Of a stretch of 64,000 nt of DNA, positions 6,450-17,457 are shown piece by piece. The position numbers were made by a program, and so were the translations under genes. Position 1 is the stretch's first letter. Each line of letters begins with the position of its first letter. Location of the stretch: contig NZ_CP025581.1 in NCBI RefSeq assembly GCF_002865585.1, forward strand, positions 1,674,001 to 1,738,000, written 5' to 3'. This DNA comes from Nocardioides houyundeii (GTDB lineage: Bacteria > Actinomycetota > Actinomycetes > Propionibacteriales > Nocardioidaceae). The notes beneath the pieces are model-generated. The model ran no database searches. It was not told the DNA's origin and saw only the letters and a program-made list of their open reading frames with translations.

Positions 6450-7097
6450 ATGGGGAATCTGAGACCTTCGGAGGTCGCGGCAGCAGGCCTGGACGACTGG
6501 CGCCAGCTCTACCAGGCCCTCCAGGCCCGGTTCGTGACCGGTGACTTCGCCACCGGACTGGCGCTGCTGACCGACATCGCCGGCGCGGCCGAGGAGGCTG
6601 ACCACCACCCTGACCTCGATCTGAGGTACGCCCACCTCAACGTCCGGCTGCACAGCCACGACACCGGAGGGGTCACCGAGCGGGACCTGCGGTTGGCCGC
6701 CCGGATCAGTGAGCTCGCCTCGGCCCGCGGCGTGCGCGCGGCCCCCGAGCAGGTCGCCGCGATGGAGATCGCTCTCGACACCCCCGGCTACGCCGCCATC
6801 CGCCCCTTCTGGCAGGCCGTCCTCGCCATGGACAGTCCGCGCCGGGACGACGAGGTCCGGGACGACGACGCCGACCTGCCTCGCCTCTGGTTCCAGCACA
6901 GCGGGGTCGACGAGCCGCGCCAGCGGTTCCACCTCGACGTGATGGTGCCGCCGGAGCAGGCGCAGACCAGGATCGACGCCGCCCTGGAGGCCGGGGGCGT
7001 CCTGGTCAGCGACGAGGCGGCCCCGACGTTCACCGTGCTGGCCGATCCCGAGGGCAACAAGGTGTGCGTGTGCACCATGCTCCAGCGCGACGACTGA
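6450..7097 (+). CDS. Pterin-4a-carbinolamine dehydratase/VOC fusion protein
   Basis: A 215-residue two-domain protein. The N-terminal half has the pterin-4a-carbinolamine dehydratase (PCD/DCoH) signature: HHPD at 52-55, then H70-D71-TGG and the helix that follows; the catalytic histidines H52, H53 and H70 are present. The C-terminal half (about 110-213) is a glyoxalase-like VOC domain ending FTVLADPEGNKVCVC. Stand-alone PCD is about 100 residues, so this is a genuine fusion, known in other actinobacteria. No aromatic amino-acid hydroxylase is nearby, so pterin recycling is not supported by context and the substrate is unclear. Confidence 0.82.
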   Translation: MGNLRPSEVAAAGLDDWRQLYQALQARFVTGDFATGLALLTDIAGAAEEADHHPDLDLRYAHLNVRLHSHDTGGVTERDLRLAARISELASARGVRAAPEQVAAMEIALDTPGYAAIRPFWQAVLAMDSPRRDDEVRDDDADLPRLWFQHSGVDEPRQRFHLDVMVPPEQAQTRIDAALEAGGVLVSDEAAPTFTVLADPEGNKVCVCTMLQRDD

Positions 7098-7213
7098 GCC
7101 GGCGCTGGGTGCGTCCCCTAGACTCGAGGGCTGGGCCCTGTGCCGTCGAGGCAGACGCGCGGGCCGGATCAGCACCACACTGAACACCCTCATCATGTAG
7201 GAAGCGGAGGACC

Positions 7214-9084
7214 ATGGGCCACCTGGACTCGATCACCTCCCCGCGTGACCTCCGTGCTCTCTCCACCGAGCAGCTCTCCGAGCTGGCCGAGGAGATCCGC
7301 GACGTGCTGATCAGCACGACCGCGCGCACCGGAGGCCACCTGGGTCCGAACCTGGGCGTCGTCGAGCTCACGCTGGCCATCCACCGGGTCTTCGAGTCCC
7401 CCCATGACCGGGTCGTCTTCGACACCGGCCACCAGACCTACGTGCACAAGCTGCTCACCGGGCGCGCGGACCGCTTCTCCACCCTGCGTCAGGAGGGCGG
7501 GCTGAGCGGCTACCCCAGCCGGGCCGAGTCCGAGCACGACATCGTGGAGAACTCCCACGCCTCCACCTCGCTCTCCTACGCCGACGGCCTGGCCAAGGCG
7601 TACGCGATCCGCGGCGAGGACCGTCACGTGGTGGCGGTCATCGGCGACGGCGCGCTGACCGGCGGCATGGCCTGGGAGGCGCTGAACAACATCGCGATCG
7701 CCAAGGACTCGCGGCTCGTGATCGTGGTCAACGACAACGAGCGCTCCTACACCCCGACCATCGGGGGCTGGCGACCTCCCTGACTCGGCTGCGCACCAAC
7801 CCCCGCTACGAGCAGGTGCTCGACGTGGTGAAGAAGCGTCTCCAGGCCGTGCCCGGTGTCGGCGGCGCCGCCTACGACGCCCTGCACGCCATGAAGAAGG
7901 GCATGAAGGACGTCCTCGCCCCCCAGGGTCTCTTCGAGGACCTGGGCCTGAAGTACGTCGGCCCGGTCGACGGGCACGACGAGGCGGCGGTGGAGTCCGC
8001 GCTCACCCAGGCCAAGCGGTTCGGCGGCCCGGTGATCGTCCACGTGATGACGCGCAAGGGCGCCGGCTACGACCCCGCCGAGCGGCACGAGGCCGACCAG
8101 TTCCACGCTCCGGGGCCGTTCGACGTCCAGAACGGTGCCGAGAAGCCCAAGGGCAAGATCTGGACCGACCACTTCTCCGAGGCCATGGTCGAGCTGGGCG
8201 AGCGCCGCGAGGACGTGGTCGCGATGACGGCCGCCATGATGCACCCGGTGGGCCTGGACGCGTTCCAGGCACGCTGGCCCGGTCGGACCATCGACGTGGG
8301 CATCGCCGAGCAGCACGCCACGACCTCGGCCGCCGGTCTGGCGATGGGCGGTCTGCACCCCGTCTTCGCCGTCTACGCGACCTTCCTCAACCGTGCCTTC
8401 GACCAGGTGCTGATGGACGTGGCCCTGCACAGGTGCGGCGTCACCTTCGTGCTGGACCGCTCCGGCGTGACCGGTGACGACGGCGCCAGCCACAACGGCA
8501 TGTGGGACATGTCGATCCTCCAGGTCGTGCCGGGGCTGCGCCTGGCCGCGCCGCGAGACGTGACGCGGCTGCGCGAGCTGCTGGACGAGGCGGTGGAGGT
8601 CAGCGACGCCCCCACGGTGGTGCGCTTCCCCAAGGGCCCGCCGCCGGCCGACATCCCCACGCTCGCCAAGGCCGGGGGCGCCGACGTGCTCGTGCGCACG
8701 GGCGCCCGCGACGTCCTGCTCGTCGCGGTGGGCGCCATGGCCGAGGTCGCCGTCGAGGCTGCGGCGCGGCTGGAGGCCGAGGGCGTAGGAGTCACCGTCG
8801 TGGACCCGCGCTGGGTCAAGCCGGTCGACCCCGCCATCGTGGAGCTCGCGCGAGAGCACCGTCTGGTGGTCAGCGTGGAGGACAACGGGCGAGTGGGGGG
8901 CGTGGGCGCCACCCTGCTGCAGACCCTCAACGACGCGGGCGTGGAGACCCCGTTCCAGCTGCACGCGATCCCGCAGGAGTTCCTCGACCACGCCAAGCGC
9001 GCGGTCATCCTGAGCCGGATCGGGCTGGACTCCCAGACGATCGCCCGCCGCATCCTCGAGCAGGTCTCGGCCCTGGAGCCCTAA
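7214..9084 (+). pseudogene. dxs: dxs, 1-deoxy-D-xylulose-5-phosphate synthase, frameshifted
   Basis: Encodes the thiamine-diphosphate enzyme that joins pyruvate and glyceraldehyde 3-phosphate in the first step of the MEP isoprenoid pathway. The first frame (7214-7783) carries [14 protein letters not shown] and the ThDP motif [16 protein letters not shown], then ends prematurely. The second frame continues the protein without loss ([12 protein letters not shown] onward, with [10 protein letters not shown] and the transketolase C-terminal domain) to 9084. Restoring one G to the five-G run at 7763-7767 gives one frame of about 623 residues, the normal length. The start has GGAGG at 7206. Since dxs is usually essential, a sequencing error is the likeliest cause; a true mutation would need a second copy elsewhere. 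Confidence 0.9.
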
Positions 9085-9166
9085 CCGACGCTGGTGCGCT
9101 CAGACCGCTCCTGAGTCGGGCCGGTCCCGGGCGCCACACGGCATGGACGTCGTCGCCCAGGGCCTC

Positions 9167-9172
9167 TAGCGT
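9167..9172 (+). promoter_or_regulatory. -10 box of the permease gene
   Basis: TAGCGT, seven bases before the ATG at 9180; fits leaderless initiation. Confidence 0.45.
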
Positions 9173-9179
9173 GCTGGGC

Positions 9180-10700
9180 ATGGACCTGATGCGGACCAAG
9201 TCGGTCGAGCAGTCGATCGCGGAGACCGACGAGCCGGGGCGCCGGCTGAAGAAGACCCTCGGTGCCCTCGACCTCATGGTCTTCGGGGTGGGCGTCATCA
9301 TCGGGGCCGGCATCTTCGTGGTCACCGGGACCGTCGCCCGGACCAACAGCGGCCCGGCGATCACGCTCTCCTTCGCGATCGCGGGACTCGCCTGCGGTCT
9401 CGCCGCGCTGTGCTACGCGGAGTTCGCCTCCACGGTGCCGGTCGCCGGCAGTGCCTACACCTTCAGCTACGCCACGCTGGGGGAGCTGGTCGCCTGGATC
9501 ATCGGGTGGGACCTGGTGCTGGAGTTCACCATCGGTGCGGCCGCCCTGGCGACGAGCTTCTCCGGCTACTTCCAGGAGGTCTTCGCGGGCACCTTCCTCG
9601 AGGTGCCCACCTCCCTGGGCTCCGCCGCCGACGGCGTGGTGGACCTGCCGGCCGTGATCATCGCCCTCCTGGTCACCGGTGCCCTCATCGTCGGCATCAA
9701 GTTCTCCAGCCGCCTCAACCAGGTCGTCGTCGCGATCAAGCTGCTGGTCATCGCTGCGGTCATCGTCTTCGGTGTCTCCCACATCGACACCGACAACTAC
9801 TCGCCGTTCATCCCGAAGTCCCAGCCCGCCCCCGAGGGCGGCGACGGGTTCCTGGACAACACGCTGATCAGCACCCTGCTCGGGATCGACCCCGCGGTCT
9901 ACGGTCTGGCCGGGGTGATCGCCGGCGCCTCGATCGTCTTCTTCGCCTTCCTCGGGTTCGACATCGTCGCCACCACCGCGGAGGAGACACGCAACCCGCA
10001 GCGCGACATCCCGCGAGGCATCCTCGGCTCCCTGGCCGTGGTCACCCTCCTCTACATCGCGGTGAGCCTGGTGGTCACCGGGATGCAGCCCTACACCGAG
10101 ATCGACGAGAACGACGCGGCTCCACTCGCGTCCGCCTTCGACGCCGTGGGCATGGAGTGGATGGGCCGGCTGATCTCCGTCGGTGCCTGCATCGGCCTCA
10201 TCGTCGTGGTGATGATCCTGATGCTGGGGCAGACCCGGGTCGCCTTCGCGATGGCCCGCGACGGCCTGCTGCCCACCGCCCTGGCCCGGGTCCACCCCAG
10301 GTTCGGGACGCCGCACGTCATCACCGCCGTCACCGGCGTGGCCGTCGCCCTGATCGGCGGTCTGGTCGACCTGGGAACCCTGGTCAACCTGGTCAGCATC
10401 GGCGCCCTGTTCGCGTTCGTCCTGGTCAGCGTCGGGGTGGTGGTGCTGCGCCGGCAGCGTCCCGACCTGGAGCGCTCGTTCCGCACCCCGGCCGTCTACC
10501 TCGTCTCCGTCGCCTCGGTGCTGCTGTGCGTCTACCTGATGCTCAACCTCACCGGCAGCACGTGGGTGCGGTTCGCGGTGTGGATGGCGATCGGGCTGGT
10601 GGTCTACTTCGCCTACGGCCGCACCCACTCCCGCCTGGCACTCCAGCAGACGGACCGGCACGAAGGCCAGGGCACGGGTCAGGAGACGGTCTCCGGCTGA
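9180..10700 (+). CDS. APC-superfamily amino-acid permease
   Basis: A 506-residue integral membrane protein of the amino acid-polyamine-organocation superfamily, close to the cationic amino-acid transporter (CAT) branch. The first membrane helix has the hallmark GVIIGAGIFVVTG (about 36-48). Some twelve to fourteen hydrophobic segments follow, with the conserved FFAFLGFDIVATTAEE (about 244-259) in the sixth-helix region. A short cytoplasmic N-terminus (LKKTLGALDLM) precedes helix 1. It stands alone and is convergent with the fad operon. Transport of arginine, lysine or a neutral amino acid cannot be distinguished. Confidence 0.9.
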   Translation: MDLMRTKSVEQSIAETDEPGRRLKKTLGALDLMVFGVGVIIGAGIFVVTGTVARTNSGPAITLSFAIAGLACGLAALCYAEFASTVPVAGSAYTFSYATLGELVAWIIGWDLVLEFTIGAAALATSFSGYFQEVFAGTFLEVPTSLGSAADGVVDLPAVIIALLVTGALIVGIKFSSRLNQVVVAIKLLVIAAVIVFGVSHIDTDNYSPFIPKSQPAPEGGDGFLDNTLISTLLGIDPAVYGLAGVIAGASIVFFAFLGFDIVATTAEETRNPQRDIPRGILGSLAVVTLLYIAVSLVVTGMQPYTEIDENDAAPLASAFDAVGMEWMGRLISVGACIGLIVVVMILMLGQTRVAFAMARDGLLPTALARVHPRFGTPHVITAVTGVAVALIGGLVDLGTLVNLVSIGALFAFVLVSVGVVVLRRQRPDLERSFRTPAVYLVSVASVLLCVYLMLNLTGSTWVRFAVWMAIGLVVYFAYGRTHSRLALQQTDRHEGQGTGQETVSG

Positions 10701-10717
10701 CACCCGGAACCACGAAC

Positions 10718-10743
10718 GGCGCCCCGGCCAGAGCCGGGACGCC
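10718..10743. terminator. GC hairpin between convergent genes
   Basis: An 11-bp stem with one mismatch (10718-10728 with 10733-10743) and the loop CAGA lies between the permease stop and the fadB stop. It lacks a T-run on either side, but its place between converging genes suits a bidirectional transcription stop. Confidence 0.6.
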
Positions 10744-10763
10744 GTCGCCGTGGAGCGGGTTGA

Positions 10764-12850
10764 TCAGTGGAAACGCTTGCCGTTGACCTTCTCCGAGATG
10801 CCGGAGGAGTCCAGCAGCATGGTCAGGCCGCCGTTCCAGAACGAGAAGCCGGCGCCGGTGATCATGGCCAGGTCGAGGTCCTCCGGGGCTGCGACCACAC
10901 CCTCCTCGAGCATCAGGCGGGCCTCCTCGGCGAGGCCGGACAGTGCGGCCTCACGGATCTGGTCCTTGTCCAGGACGACCGGGTCCTCCGGCTTCTCCAG
11001 CAGCGCCTTGACCTCGGGGTCGATGGTCAGGTCGGGGGCGTAGAAGGAGGTCTTCTTCGCCTCCACCACGCGCTCCAGCGCGGGGGAGACGTAGAAGCGC
11101 TCCGGGAACGCCTTGACCAGCGTCTCGTTGTTGTGGAGCGCGATGGCGGGTCCGACGAGCCCGAGCAGCATGAACGGCGGCATCGGGGCGATGCCGGCGA
11201 ACGTGGCGTCCGCGGTCTCGATCGGGGTGCCTGCGTCCACGACCTTGGCGACCTCGCCCAGGAACCGACCCAGGAGACGGTTGACGATGAAGGACGGGCT
11301 GTCCTTGACCAGGATGGTCGTCTTCTTCAGGCCCTTGCCGGTGGCGAACGCGGTGGCGAGCGTGGCGTCGTCGGTGGTGTCGCCCTTGACGATCTCCAGC
11401 AGCGGCATGACGGCGACCGGGTTGAAGAAGTGGAAGCCCACCACTCGCTCCGGGTGCTGCAGCTCCGAGGCCATCTCGGTGATGGAGAGCGAGGAGGTGT
11501 TGGTGGCCAGCACGCACTCCGGGCTGACGACCTTCTCGACGTCGGCGAAGACCGACTTCTTGACCGACATCTCCTCGAAGACGGCCTCGATCACGAAGTC
11601 CGCGCCCGCGAAGGCGACCGACTTGTCAGCCGAGCCCGAGACCAGCGCCTTGAGGCGGTTGGCCTTGTCGGAGGAGATGCGCCCCTTGCCGAGCAGCTTC
11701 GCGATCTCGGAGTGGACGTAGTCCACGCCCTTCTGCGCACGCGCCTCGTCCAGGTCGGTGAGGACCACCGGGACCTCGAGGCGGCGGGCGAAGAGCAGCG
11801 CCATCTGGCTGGCCATCAGACCGGCACCCACGATGCCGACCTTGGTGACCGGACGGGCCAGCGACCTGTCGGGCGCACCCGCCGGGCGCTTGGCGCGCTT
11901 CTGGACCAGGTCGAAGGCGTAGAGGCTGGCGAGCAGCTCCGGGGTCTTCGACATCGCCTCGAGGGCCTCGTCCTCGGCCGCGAACCCCTCGTCGCGAGTG
12001 GCCGTGCGGGCGCCCTTGAGCAGCTCGACGATCTTGAGAGCCGCAGGCGAGGCGCCGCCGGTCTTGGTCAGCACGACCATCTCGGCGCGGGAGATCGCCG
12101 CGTCCCAGGCCGGGCCGCGGTCGATCTCGGGACGCTCGACGGAGATCTTGCCGGTGAGCACGTCGGCCGCCCAGAGCAGCGACTGCTCCAGGTAGTCGGC
12201 ACCACCGAAGACGGCGTCGGCCAGGCCGAGCTCGAACGCCTTGCTGCCGCCGACCGTGCGACCGTTGTTGAGCGGGTTCTCCAGGGCCACCGTGACGGCC
12301 GTGTCGGCACCGACGAGGTTGGGCACCAGGAAGGCGCCGCCCCACCCGGGCACCAGGCCGAGCATGGCCTCGGGCAGGCCGAGGGCCGGCGCGGAGTCCA
12401 TGACCGTGCGGTACGTGCAGTGCAGCGCCACCTCCAGGCCGCCACCCAGGGCGAGCCCGTTGATGAAGCCGAAGGACGGCTTGCCGCCCTCGCCGAGCTT
12501 GCGGAAGACCGCGTGCCCCAGCTCGGCGATCGTGCGCACGCCGTCGGGACCGCTGCTGGAGACCGAGCTCAGGTCCGCGCCGGCGGCCAGGATGAACGGC
12601 TTGCCGGTCACCCCGAGCGCGGTGATCTCGTCGTCGGCCAGCGCCGCGTCGATGGCGGCGTTGAGGGAGGCCAGGCCCTTGAAGCCGAACGTGTTCGGGC
12701 GGGTGTGGTCCTGGCCGTTGTCGAGGGTGATCAGGCCCAGGACACCGGCGTCGCCGGGCAGGGTCACCTTGCGCAGCTTGGCCTCGGTGACGACCTCGGC
12801 GTCGCTGGCGAGGGAAGCCGCCTTGTCGAGAAGGGTGCTCAGCTCGGTCA

Positions 12851-12851
<1 letters not shown>
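10764..12851 (-). CDS. fadB: Multifunctional enoyl-CoA hydratase/3-hydroxyacyl-CoA dehydrogenase
   Basis: A 695-residue fatty-acid oxidation protein (large subunit of the FadB/FadJ type). The N-terminal crotonase domain (about 30-290) has NGLALGGGLEVAL (131-143) and the catalytic-glutamate segment PEAMLGLVPGWGG (E161). The NAD-binding 3-hydroxyacyl-CoA dehydrogenase domain starts at about 330 with VGIVGAGLMAS and has TNTSSLSI and GFHFFNPV; a C-terminal helical domain follows. It carries out hydration and oxidation in beta-oxidation, and its product goes to the thiolase encoded just upstream. Start ATG overlaps the thiolase stop by one base (TGATG), so the two are translationally coupled, as in mycobacterial fadA-fadB. 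Confidence 0.95.
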
Positions 12852-14050
<1,199 letters not shown>

Positions 14051-14099
14051 GAAGTCTCCTAGGTGTTGGTGGGCCCGGCGATGAGCCGGGCAGGGATAC

Positions 14100-14115
14100 G
14101 TTACCTCTCAGTAAC
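14100..14115. promoter_or_regulatory. Palindromic operator candidate upstream of fadA
   Basis: GTTAC-CTCTCA-GTAAC, a perfect 5-bp inverted repeat with a six-base centre, in the short divergent region between fadA and the PAC2 gene. Size and place fit a TetR- or FadR-type operator for the fad operon. Confidence 0.45.
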
Positions 14116-14218
14116 AACATCGTGAGCCGGGAGTGGGTGTGGGTGTCGTCACCCCCGGGCGCCGCGCCCGCGGTGCCCGCCGGGACCACTCCTGCAACGC
14201 CACGCGTGCCCGGCCACC

Positions 14219-14224
14219 TAGGCT
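14219..14224 (+). promoter_or_regulatory. -10 box of the PAC2 gene
   Basis: TAGGCT, six bases before the ATG at 14231; leaderless arrangement. Confidence 0.45.
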
Positions 14225-14230
14225 GTGGTC

Positions 14231-15163
14231 ATGGACTCCTCAGCACGGCTGGTGCACATCGTTGACGACGTGCCCGAGCTGGAGGGCGTCGACGGGCTCA
14301 CCATGGTGGTCGTGCTCACCGGGTTCCTGGACGCGGGACAGGCTGCGGACCGTGCGGCGGACCACCTGACCGAGCTCGGTGACGGCCCGGTGGTAGCGAC
14401 CTTCGACGTGGACTCGCTCCACGACTACCGGGCGCGTCGGCCCCCCATCTCCTTCGTGCAGGACCACTACGAGAGCTATGAGGCCCCGCGACTGGTGGTC
14501 CGGCTGCTCCGTGACACCGGCGGCACTCCGTTCCTGCTGCTGCGCGGCGCCGAGCCCGACATCCGGTGGGAGGGGTTCGCGAGTGCGGTGCGCGAGGTCG
14601 TGGAGCGGCTCGGGGTGACCCGGGTGGTCAACCTGGGCGCGGTCCCCATGGCGGTGCCGCACACCCGGCCGATCGCGGTGACCCACCACGCCAACGACTC
14701 CTCGCTGCTGACCGGGCGCAGTCCCTGGCGTGGTGAGCTGCGGGTCCCCTCCAGCGCCCAGGCGCTGCTCGAGCTGCGGCTGGGGGAGTGGGGGCACCCC
14801 TGCCTGGGCTACGTGGCCCACGTCCCGCACTACCTGACCCAGATGCCCTACCCGGTCGCCTCGGTCACCCTCCTGGAGAACCTGGAGCTGGGTGGCCGGC
14901 TGACCATCGACCTGACGGCCCTGCGCGCGGCGGCGGTGGAGTGCGAGGCCGAGGTCTCCCGCTACCTGGCCAGCCACGACGAGGTCTCCGACGTCGTCCA
15001 GGCCCTGGAGCGTCAGTACGACGCCTTCCAGCGTGCCGAGGAGTCCGGCTCCTCCCTCCTGGCCGCCGACGAGCCTCTCCCCACCGGCGAGGACCTCGGG
15101 CGCCAGTTCGAGCAGTTCCTGGCGGGTCTGGACGGTCCTGACCACGAGCCCGGGCAGGGGTAG
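14231..15163 (+). CDS. PAC2 family protein
   Basis: A 310-residue protein of the PAC2 (proteasome-assembly-chaperone-like) family, widespread in actinobacteria. It has VVLTGFLDAGQAADRAADHL near 28-47, FDVDSLHDYRARRP (about 59-72) and VNLGAVPMAVPHTRP (about 135-149), all typical of the family. Members have a nucleoside phosphorylase-like fold; the bacterial function is not known, though a link to the actinobacterial proteasome has been suggested. The ATG is preferred to an in-frame GTG six bases earlier because of the -10 box. The tesB gene follows three bases after the stop. Confidence 0.88.
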   Translation: MDSSARLVHIVDDVPELEGVDGLTMVVVLTGFLDAGQAADRAADHLTELGDGPVVATFDVDSLHDYRARRPPISFVQDHYESYEAPRLVVRLLRDTGGTPFLLLRGAEPDIRWEGFASAVREVVERLGVTRVVNLGAVPMAVPHTRPIAVTHHANDSSLLTGRSPWRGELRVPSSAQALLELRLGEWGHPCLGYVAHVPHYLTQMPYPVASVTLLENLELGGRLTIDLTALRAAAVECEAEVSRYLASHDEVSDVVQALERQYDAFQRAEESGSSLLAADEPLPTGEDLGRQFEQFLAGLDGPDHEPGQG

Positions 15164-15166
15164 GCG

Positions 15167-16024
15167 TTGTCCGGATCTGCGACGGAGCTGCTCGACCTGC
15201 TCCAGCTCGAGGACCTCGACGTCGACCTGTTCCGGGGTCGGCAGCCGGTCACCGGGCGGCAACGCGTGTTCGGCGGCCAGGTGGCGGCCCAGGGGATCGT
15301 GGCGGCCGGGCGGACGGTGAGCCCGGAGTTCTCGATGCACTCGCTGCACTCGTACTTTCTGCGACCCGGTGACACCTCGGTCCCGATCATCTACGACGTG
15401 GAGCGGATCCGCGACGGTCGCAGCTTCGTGACCCGGCGGGTGATGGCTCGCCAGCATGGACGGCCCATCTACTACCTGACCTGCAGCTTCCAGCTCGCCG
15501 AGGAGGGCATGGACCACCAGGATCGGATGCCCGAGGTTGCCGGGCCCGACCAAGGGCTGTCGCTGCTGGACCTGGCGCGGTCGCGAGGCGAGGAGGCGGC
15601 GGCTGAGTGGCAGCGCGAGTGGTCCGCGCTGGACATCCGACACCTCGGGATGTCGGGCCTGGGTCTTCCGGTCGACCCGGCGCGTCCCGCGGAGGCCAGG
15701 CTCTGGGTCAGGGTGGACGGCGATCTCCCCGACGACCTGGTCACCCAGCAGGCGGCGTTCACCTATGCCACCGACCTGACGCTGCTGGGCGCGGCGTTGG
15801 TGCCGCACGGGGTGCAGATCGACGCTCCGAACCTCCAGGCGGCGTCGCTGGACCACACGATCTGGTTCCACCGTCCCGTGCGCGCCGACCGCTGGTGGCT
15901 CTACGACCAGACGTCACCCTCCGCGCAGGGCGGGCGGGGCCTGGCGTTGGCGCACGTCTACTCCCAGGACGGCGCTCTGCTGGCGACCGTGGCCCAGGAG
16001 GGGCTCCTCAGGCTCAAGGGCTGA
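15167..16024 (+). CDS. tesB: Acyl-CoA thioesterase II
   Basis: A 285-residue double-hotdog acyl-CoA thioesterase of the TesB type, hydrolysing medium- and long-chain acyl-CoA to free acid and CoA. N-terminal hotdog: VFGGQVAAQGIVAAG (about 34-48) and LHSYFLRPGD (about 60-69). C-terminal hotdog: the ATDLTLLGAALVPHG and ASLDHTIWFHRP segments (about 203-240), which hold the catalytic Asp. TTG start three bases after the PAC2 stop, so the two are likely co-transcribed. It sits near beta-oxidation genes. Confidence 0.92.
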   Translation: MSGSATELLDLLQLEDLDVDLFRGRQPVTGRQRVFGGQVAAQGIVAAGRTVSPEFSMHSLHSYFLRPGDTSVPIIYDVERIRDGRSFVTRRVMARQHGRPIYYLTCSFQLAEEGMDHQDRMPEVAGPDQGLSLLDLARSRGEEAAAEWQREWSALDIRHLGMSGLGLPVDPARPAEARLWVRVDGDLPDDLVTQQAAFTYATDLTLLGAALVPHGVQIDAPNLQAASLDHTIWFHRPVRADRWWLYDQTSPSAQGGRGLALAHVYSQDGALLATVAQEGLLRLKG

Positions 16025-16137
16025 CGGGTCGGCATATACCACTACAAGCGTGTAATTCGTCGGACCCGCGGACAGACACGCCGATGGCTGGTTACGGTTG
16101 AGCACTTGTGTGGCGTCCGGCCACTCCAGTGACCCCT

Positions 16138-16152
16138 GTGTCGCAGCGACAC
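16138..16152. promoter_or_regulatory. Palindrome upstream of the M23 peptidase gene
   Basis: GTGTCGC-A-GCGACAC is a perfect 7-bp inverted repeat around one base, 48 bases before the GTG start. It may be an operator; no known riboswitch is evident in 16025-16200. Confidence 0.35.
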
Positions 16153-16200
16153 GGATGTGACTGGACGGATGCCGCTCCTCGACTGACCGATGAGAGTGGT

Positions 16201-17448
16201 GTGCCCGTGCGCGTCTCCAGGCAGGCAAGGGGCTTCCGTGCCCTGGCCGTGTTGATCGTTCCCGCCGCAGGTCTCGCCCTGCTGGGTGGGACTCCCGTGG
16301 ACGCGGCGTCCCGCAAGGCGGAGCCGGTGCCGGTCACCAGGTACCAGCTGCCGTTCCTGTGCCAGCAGGCCTGGTCCGGGGGGATGCGGGCGCGTCACTC
16401 GCCGAGCCCGAACGCGATCGACTTCAACAGGACCGCGGACGAGGGCAAGCCCGTGCTGGCCGCCGCGGCGGGCGTGGTCGTCACGGCGAACGCCACCGGA
16501 CGCACCGGCTACGGCCGCTACGTCGTGCTCGACCACGGCAACGGCGAGAGCAGCCTGTACGCGCACCTGAAGAGGGTGCTGGTGAAGGTCGGCGCCACCA
16601 TCGACCAGGGAGCTCTGCTCGGCGTCGTCGGCAGCACCGGCAACAGCACGGCGCCGCACCTGCACTTCGAGCAGAAGGTGGGTCGGCAGGTGGTCCCGGC
16701 GTACTTCTCGGGACTGTCCTTCAGCTCGAGCACCCTGGCCTCGACCAACTGCCCCGACGTACCCCTGGCCGGCAACACCGACGGGGACCGGGCCGCCGAG
16801 GTCGTGGTCTTCCGGCGGACCCAGCCGGCCAGCTTCATCATGGCCCCCGCGGGCGCCGCGCCCCGCGTCGTGTCCTTCGGCGGCGCCACCGACGAGCCGC
16901 TCCTGGGCGACTGGAACGGCGACGGTGTCGCGGAGCCTGGAGTGTGGTCCCCGCGGGGCCGCCGCTTCAAGCTCGCCGCCCCCGGCGGCGTGGTCAGCCT
17001 CAAGCTCGGGATGAGCAGCGACCGACCGGTGGCCGGGGACTGGAACGGCGACGGCACCTGGGAGGTCGGCGTCTTCCGGCCCTCGCGCGCCATGTTCCGG
17101 CTGCGGGCGACGACGGGCGCGCTGACGAACGTCTCCCTGGGCAACGCCGACGACGTGCCGGTCACCGGCGACTGGAACGGCGACGGCCGGACCGACGTCG
17201 GGGTCTACGACCGGGCGACCGCGGTGTTCACGCTGCGCAGCGTGGATGCCGCGGGCGTGGCTGCCATCTCGACGGTCCAGTTCGGCGCCGTCGGTGACCT
17301 GCCTGCCGTCGGTGACTGGAACGGCGACGGCACCACCGACCTGGGCACCTGGACGCCCGCGACGGCAGTGTTCAACCAGCGTCAGTCTCCTGATGCCGCT
17401 GGCGCCGACCGCGCACCGGCGGCCGTGCAGTTCGGCAACCCGCGCTGA
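16201..17448 (+). CDS. Secreted M23 peptidase with FG-GAP-like repeats
   Basis: A 415-residue exported protein. A signal peptide (basic residues at 4-13, hydrophobic core about 14-30) ends near AAS at 35-37. The LytM/M23 metallopeptidase domain (about 60-170) has zinc ligands H66, D74 and H155 of the PHLHFE motif (H153 and H155), plus H122; such enzymes cut peptidoglycan cross-links. From about residue 190 there are five tandem beta-propeller-type units with the calcium-loop core DWNGDG (four exact copies; the first is TDGDRA). GTG start at 16201 chosen because the signal peptide begins there. The fusion suggests a wall hydrolase held outside the cell by a protein- or glycan-binding domain. 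Confidence 0.88.
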   Translation: MPVRVSRQARGFRALAVLIVPAAGLALLGGTPVDAASRKAEPVPVTRYQLPFLCQQAWSGGMRARHSPSPNAIDFNRTADEGKPVLAAAAGVVVTANATGRTGYGRYVVLDHGNGESSLYAHLKRVLVKVGATIDQGALLGVVGSTGNSTAPHLHFEQKVGRQVVPAYFSGLSFSSSTLASTNCPDVPLAGNTDGDRAAEVVVFRRTQPASFIMAPAGAAPRVVSFGGATDEPLLGDWNGDGVAEPGVWSPRGRRFKLAAPGGVVSLKLGMSSDRPVAGDWNGDGTWEVGVFRPSRAMFRLRATTGALTNVSLGNADDVPVTGDWNGDGRTDVGVYDRATAVFTLRSVDAAGVAAISTVQFGAVGDLPAVGDWNGDGTTDLGTWTPATAVFNQRQSPDAAGADRAPAAVQFGNPR

Positions 17449-17457
17449 GCCGGGCGC

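Noticed and set aside
9081-10703. 540-codon minus-strand frame opposite the permease
   Set aside because: The product is Asp/Gly/His-rich with no domain, while the plus strand encodes an obvious transporter.
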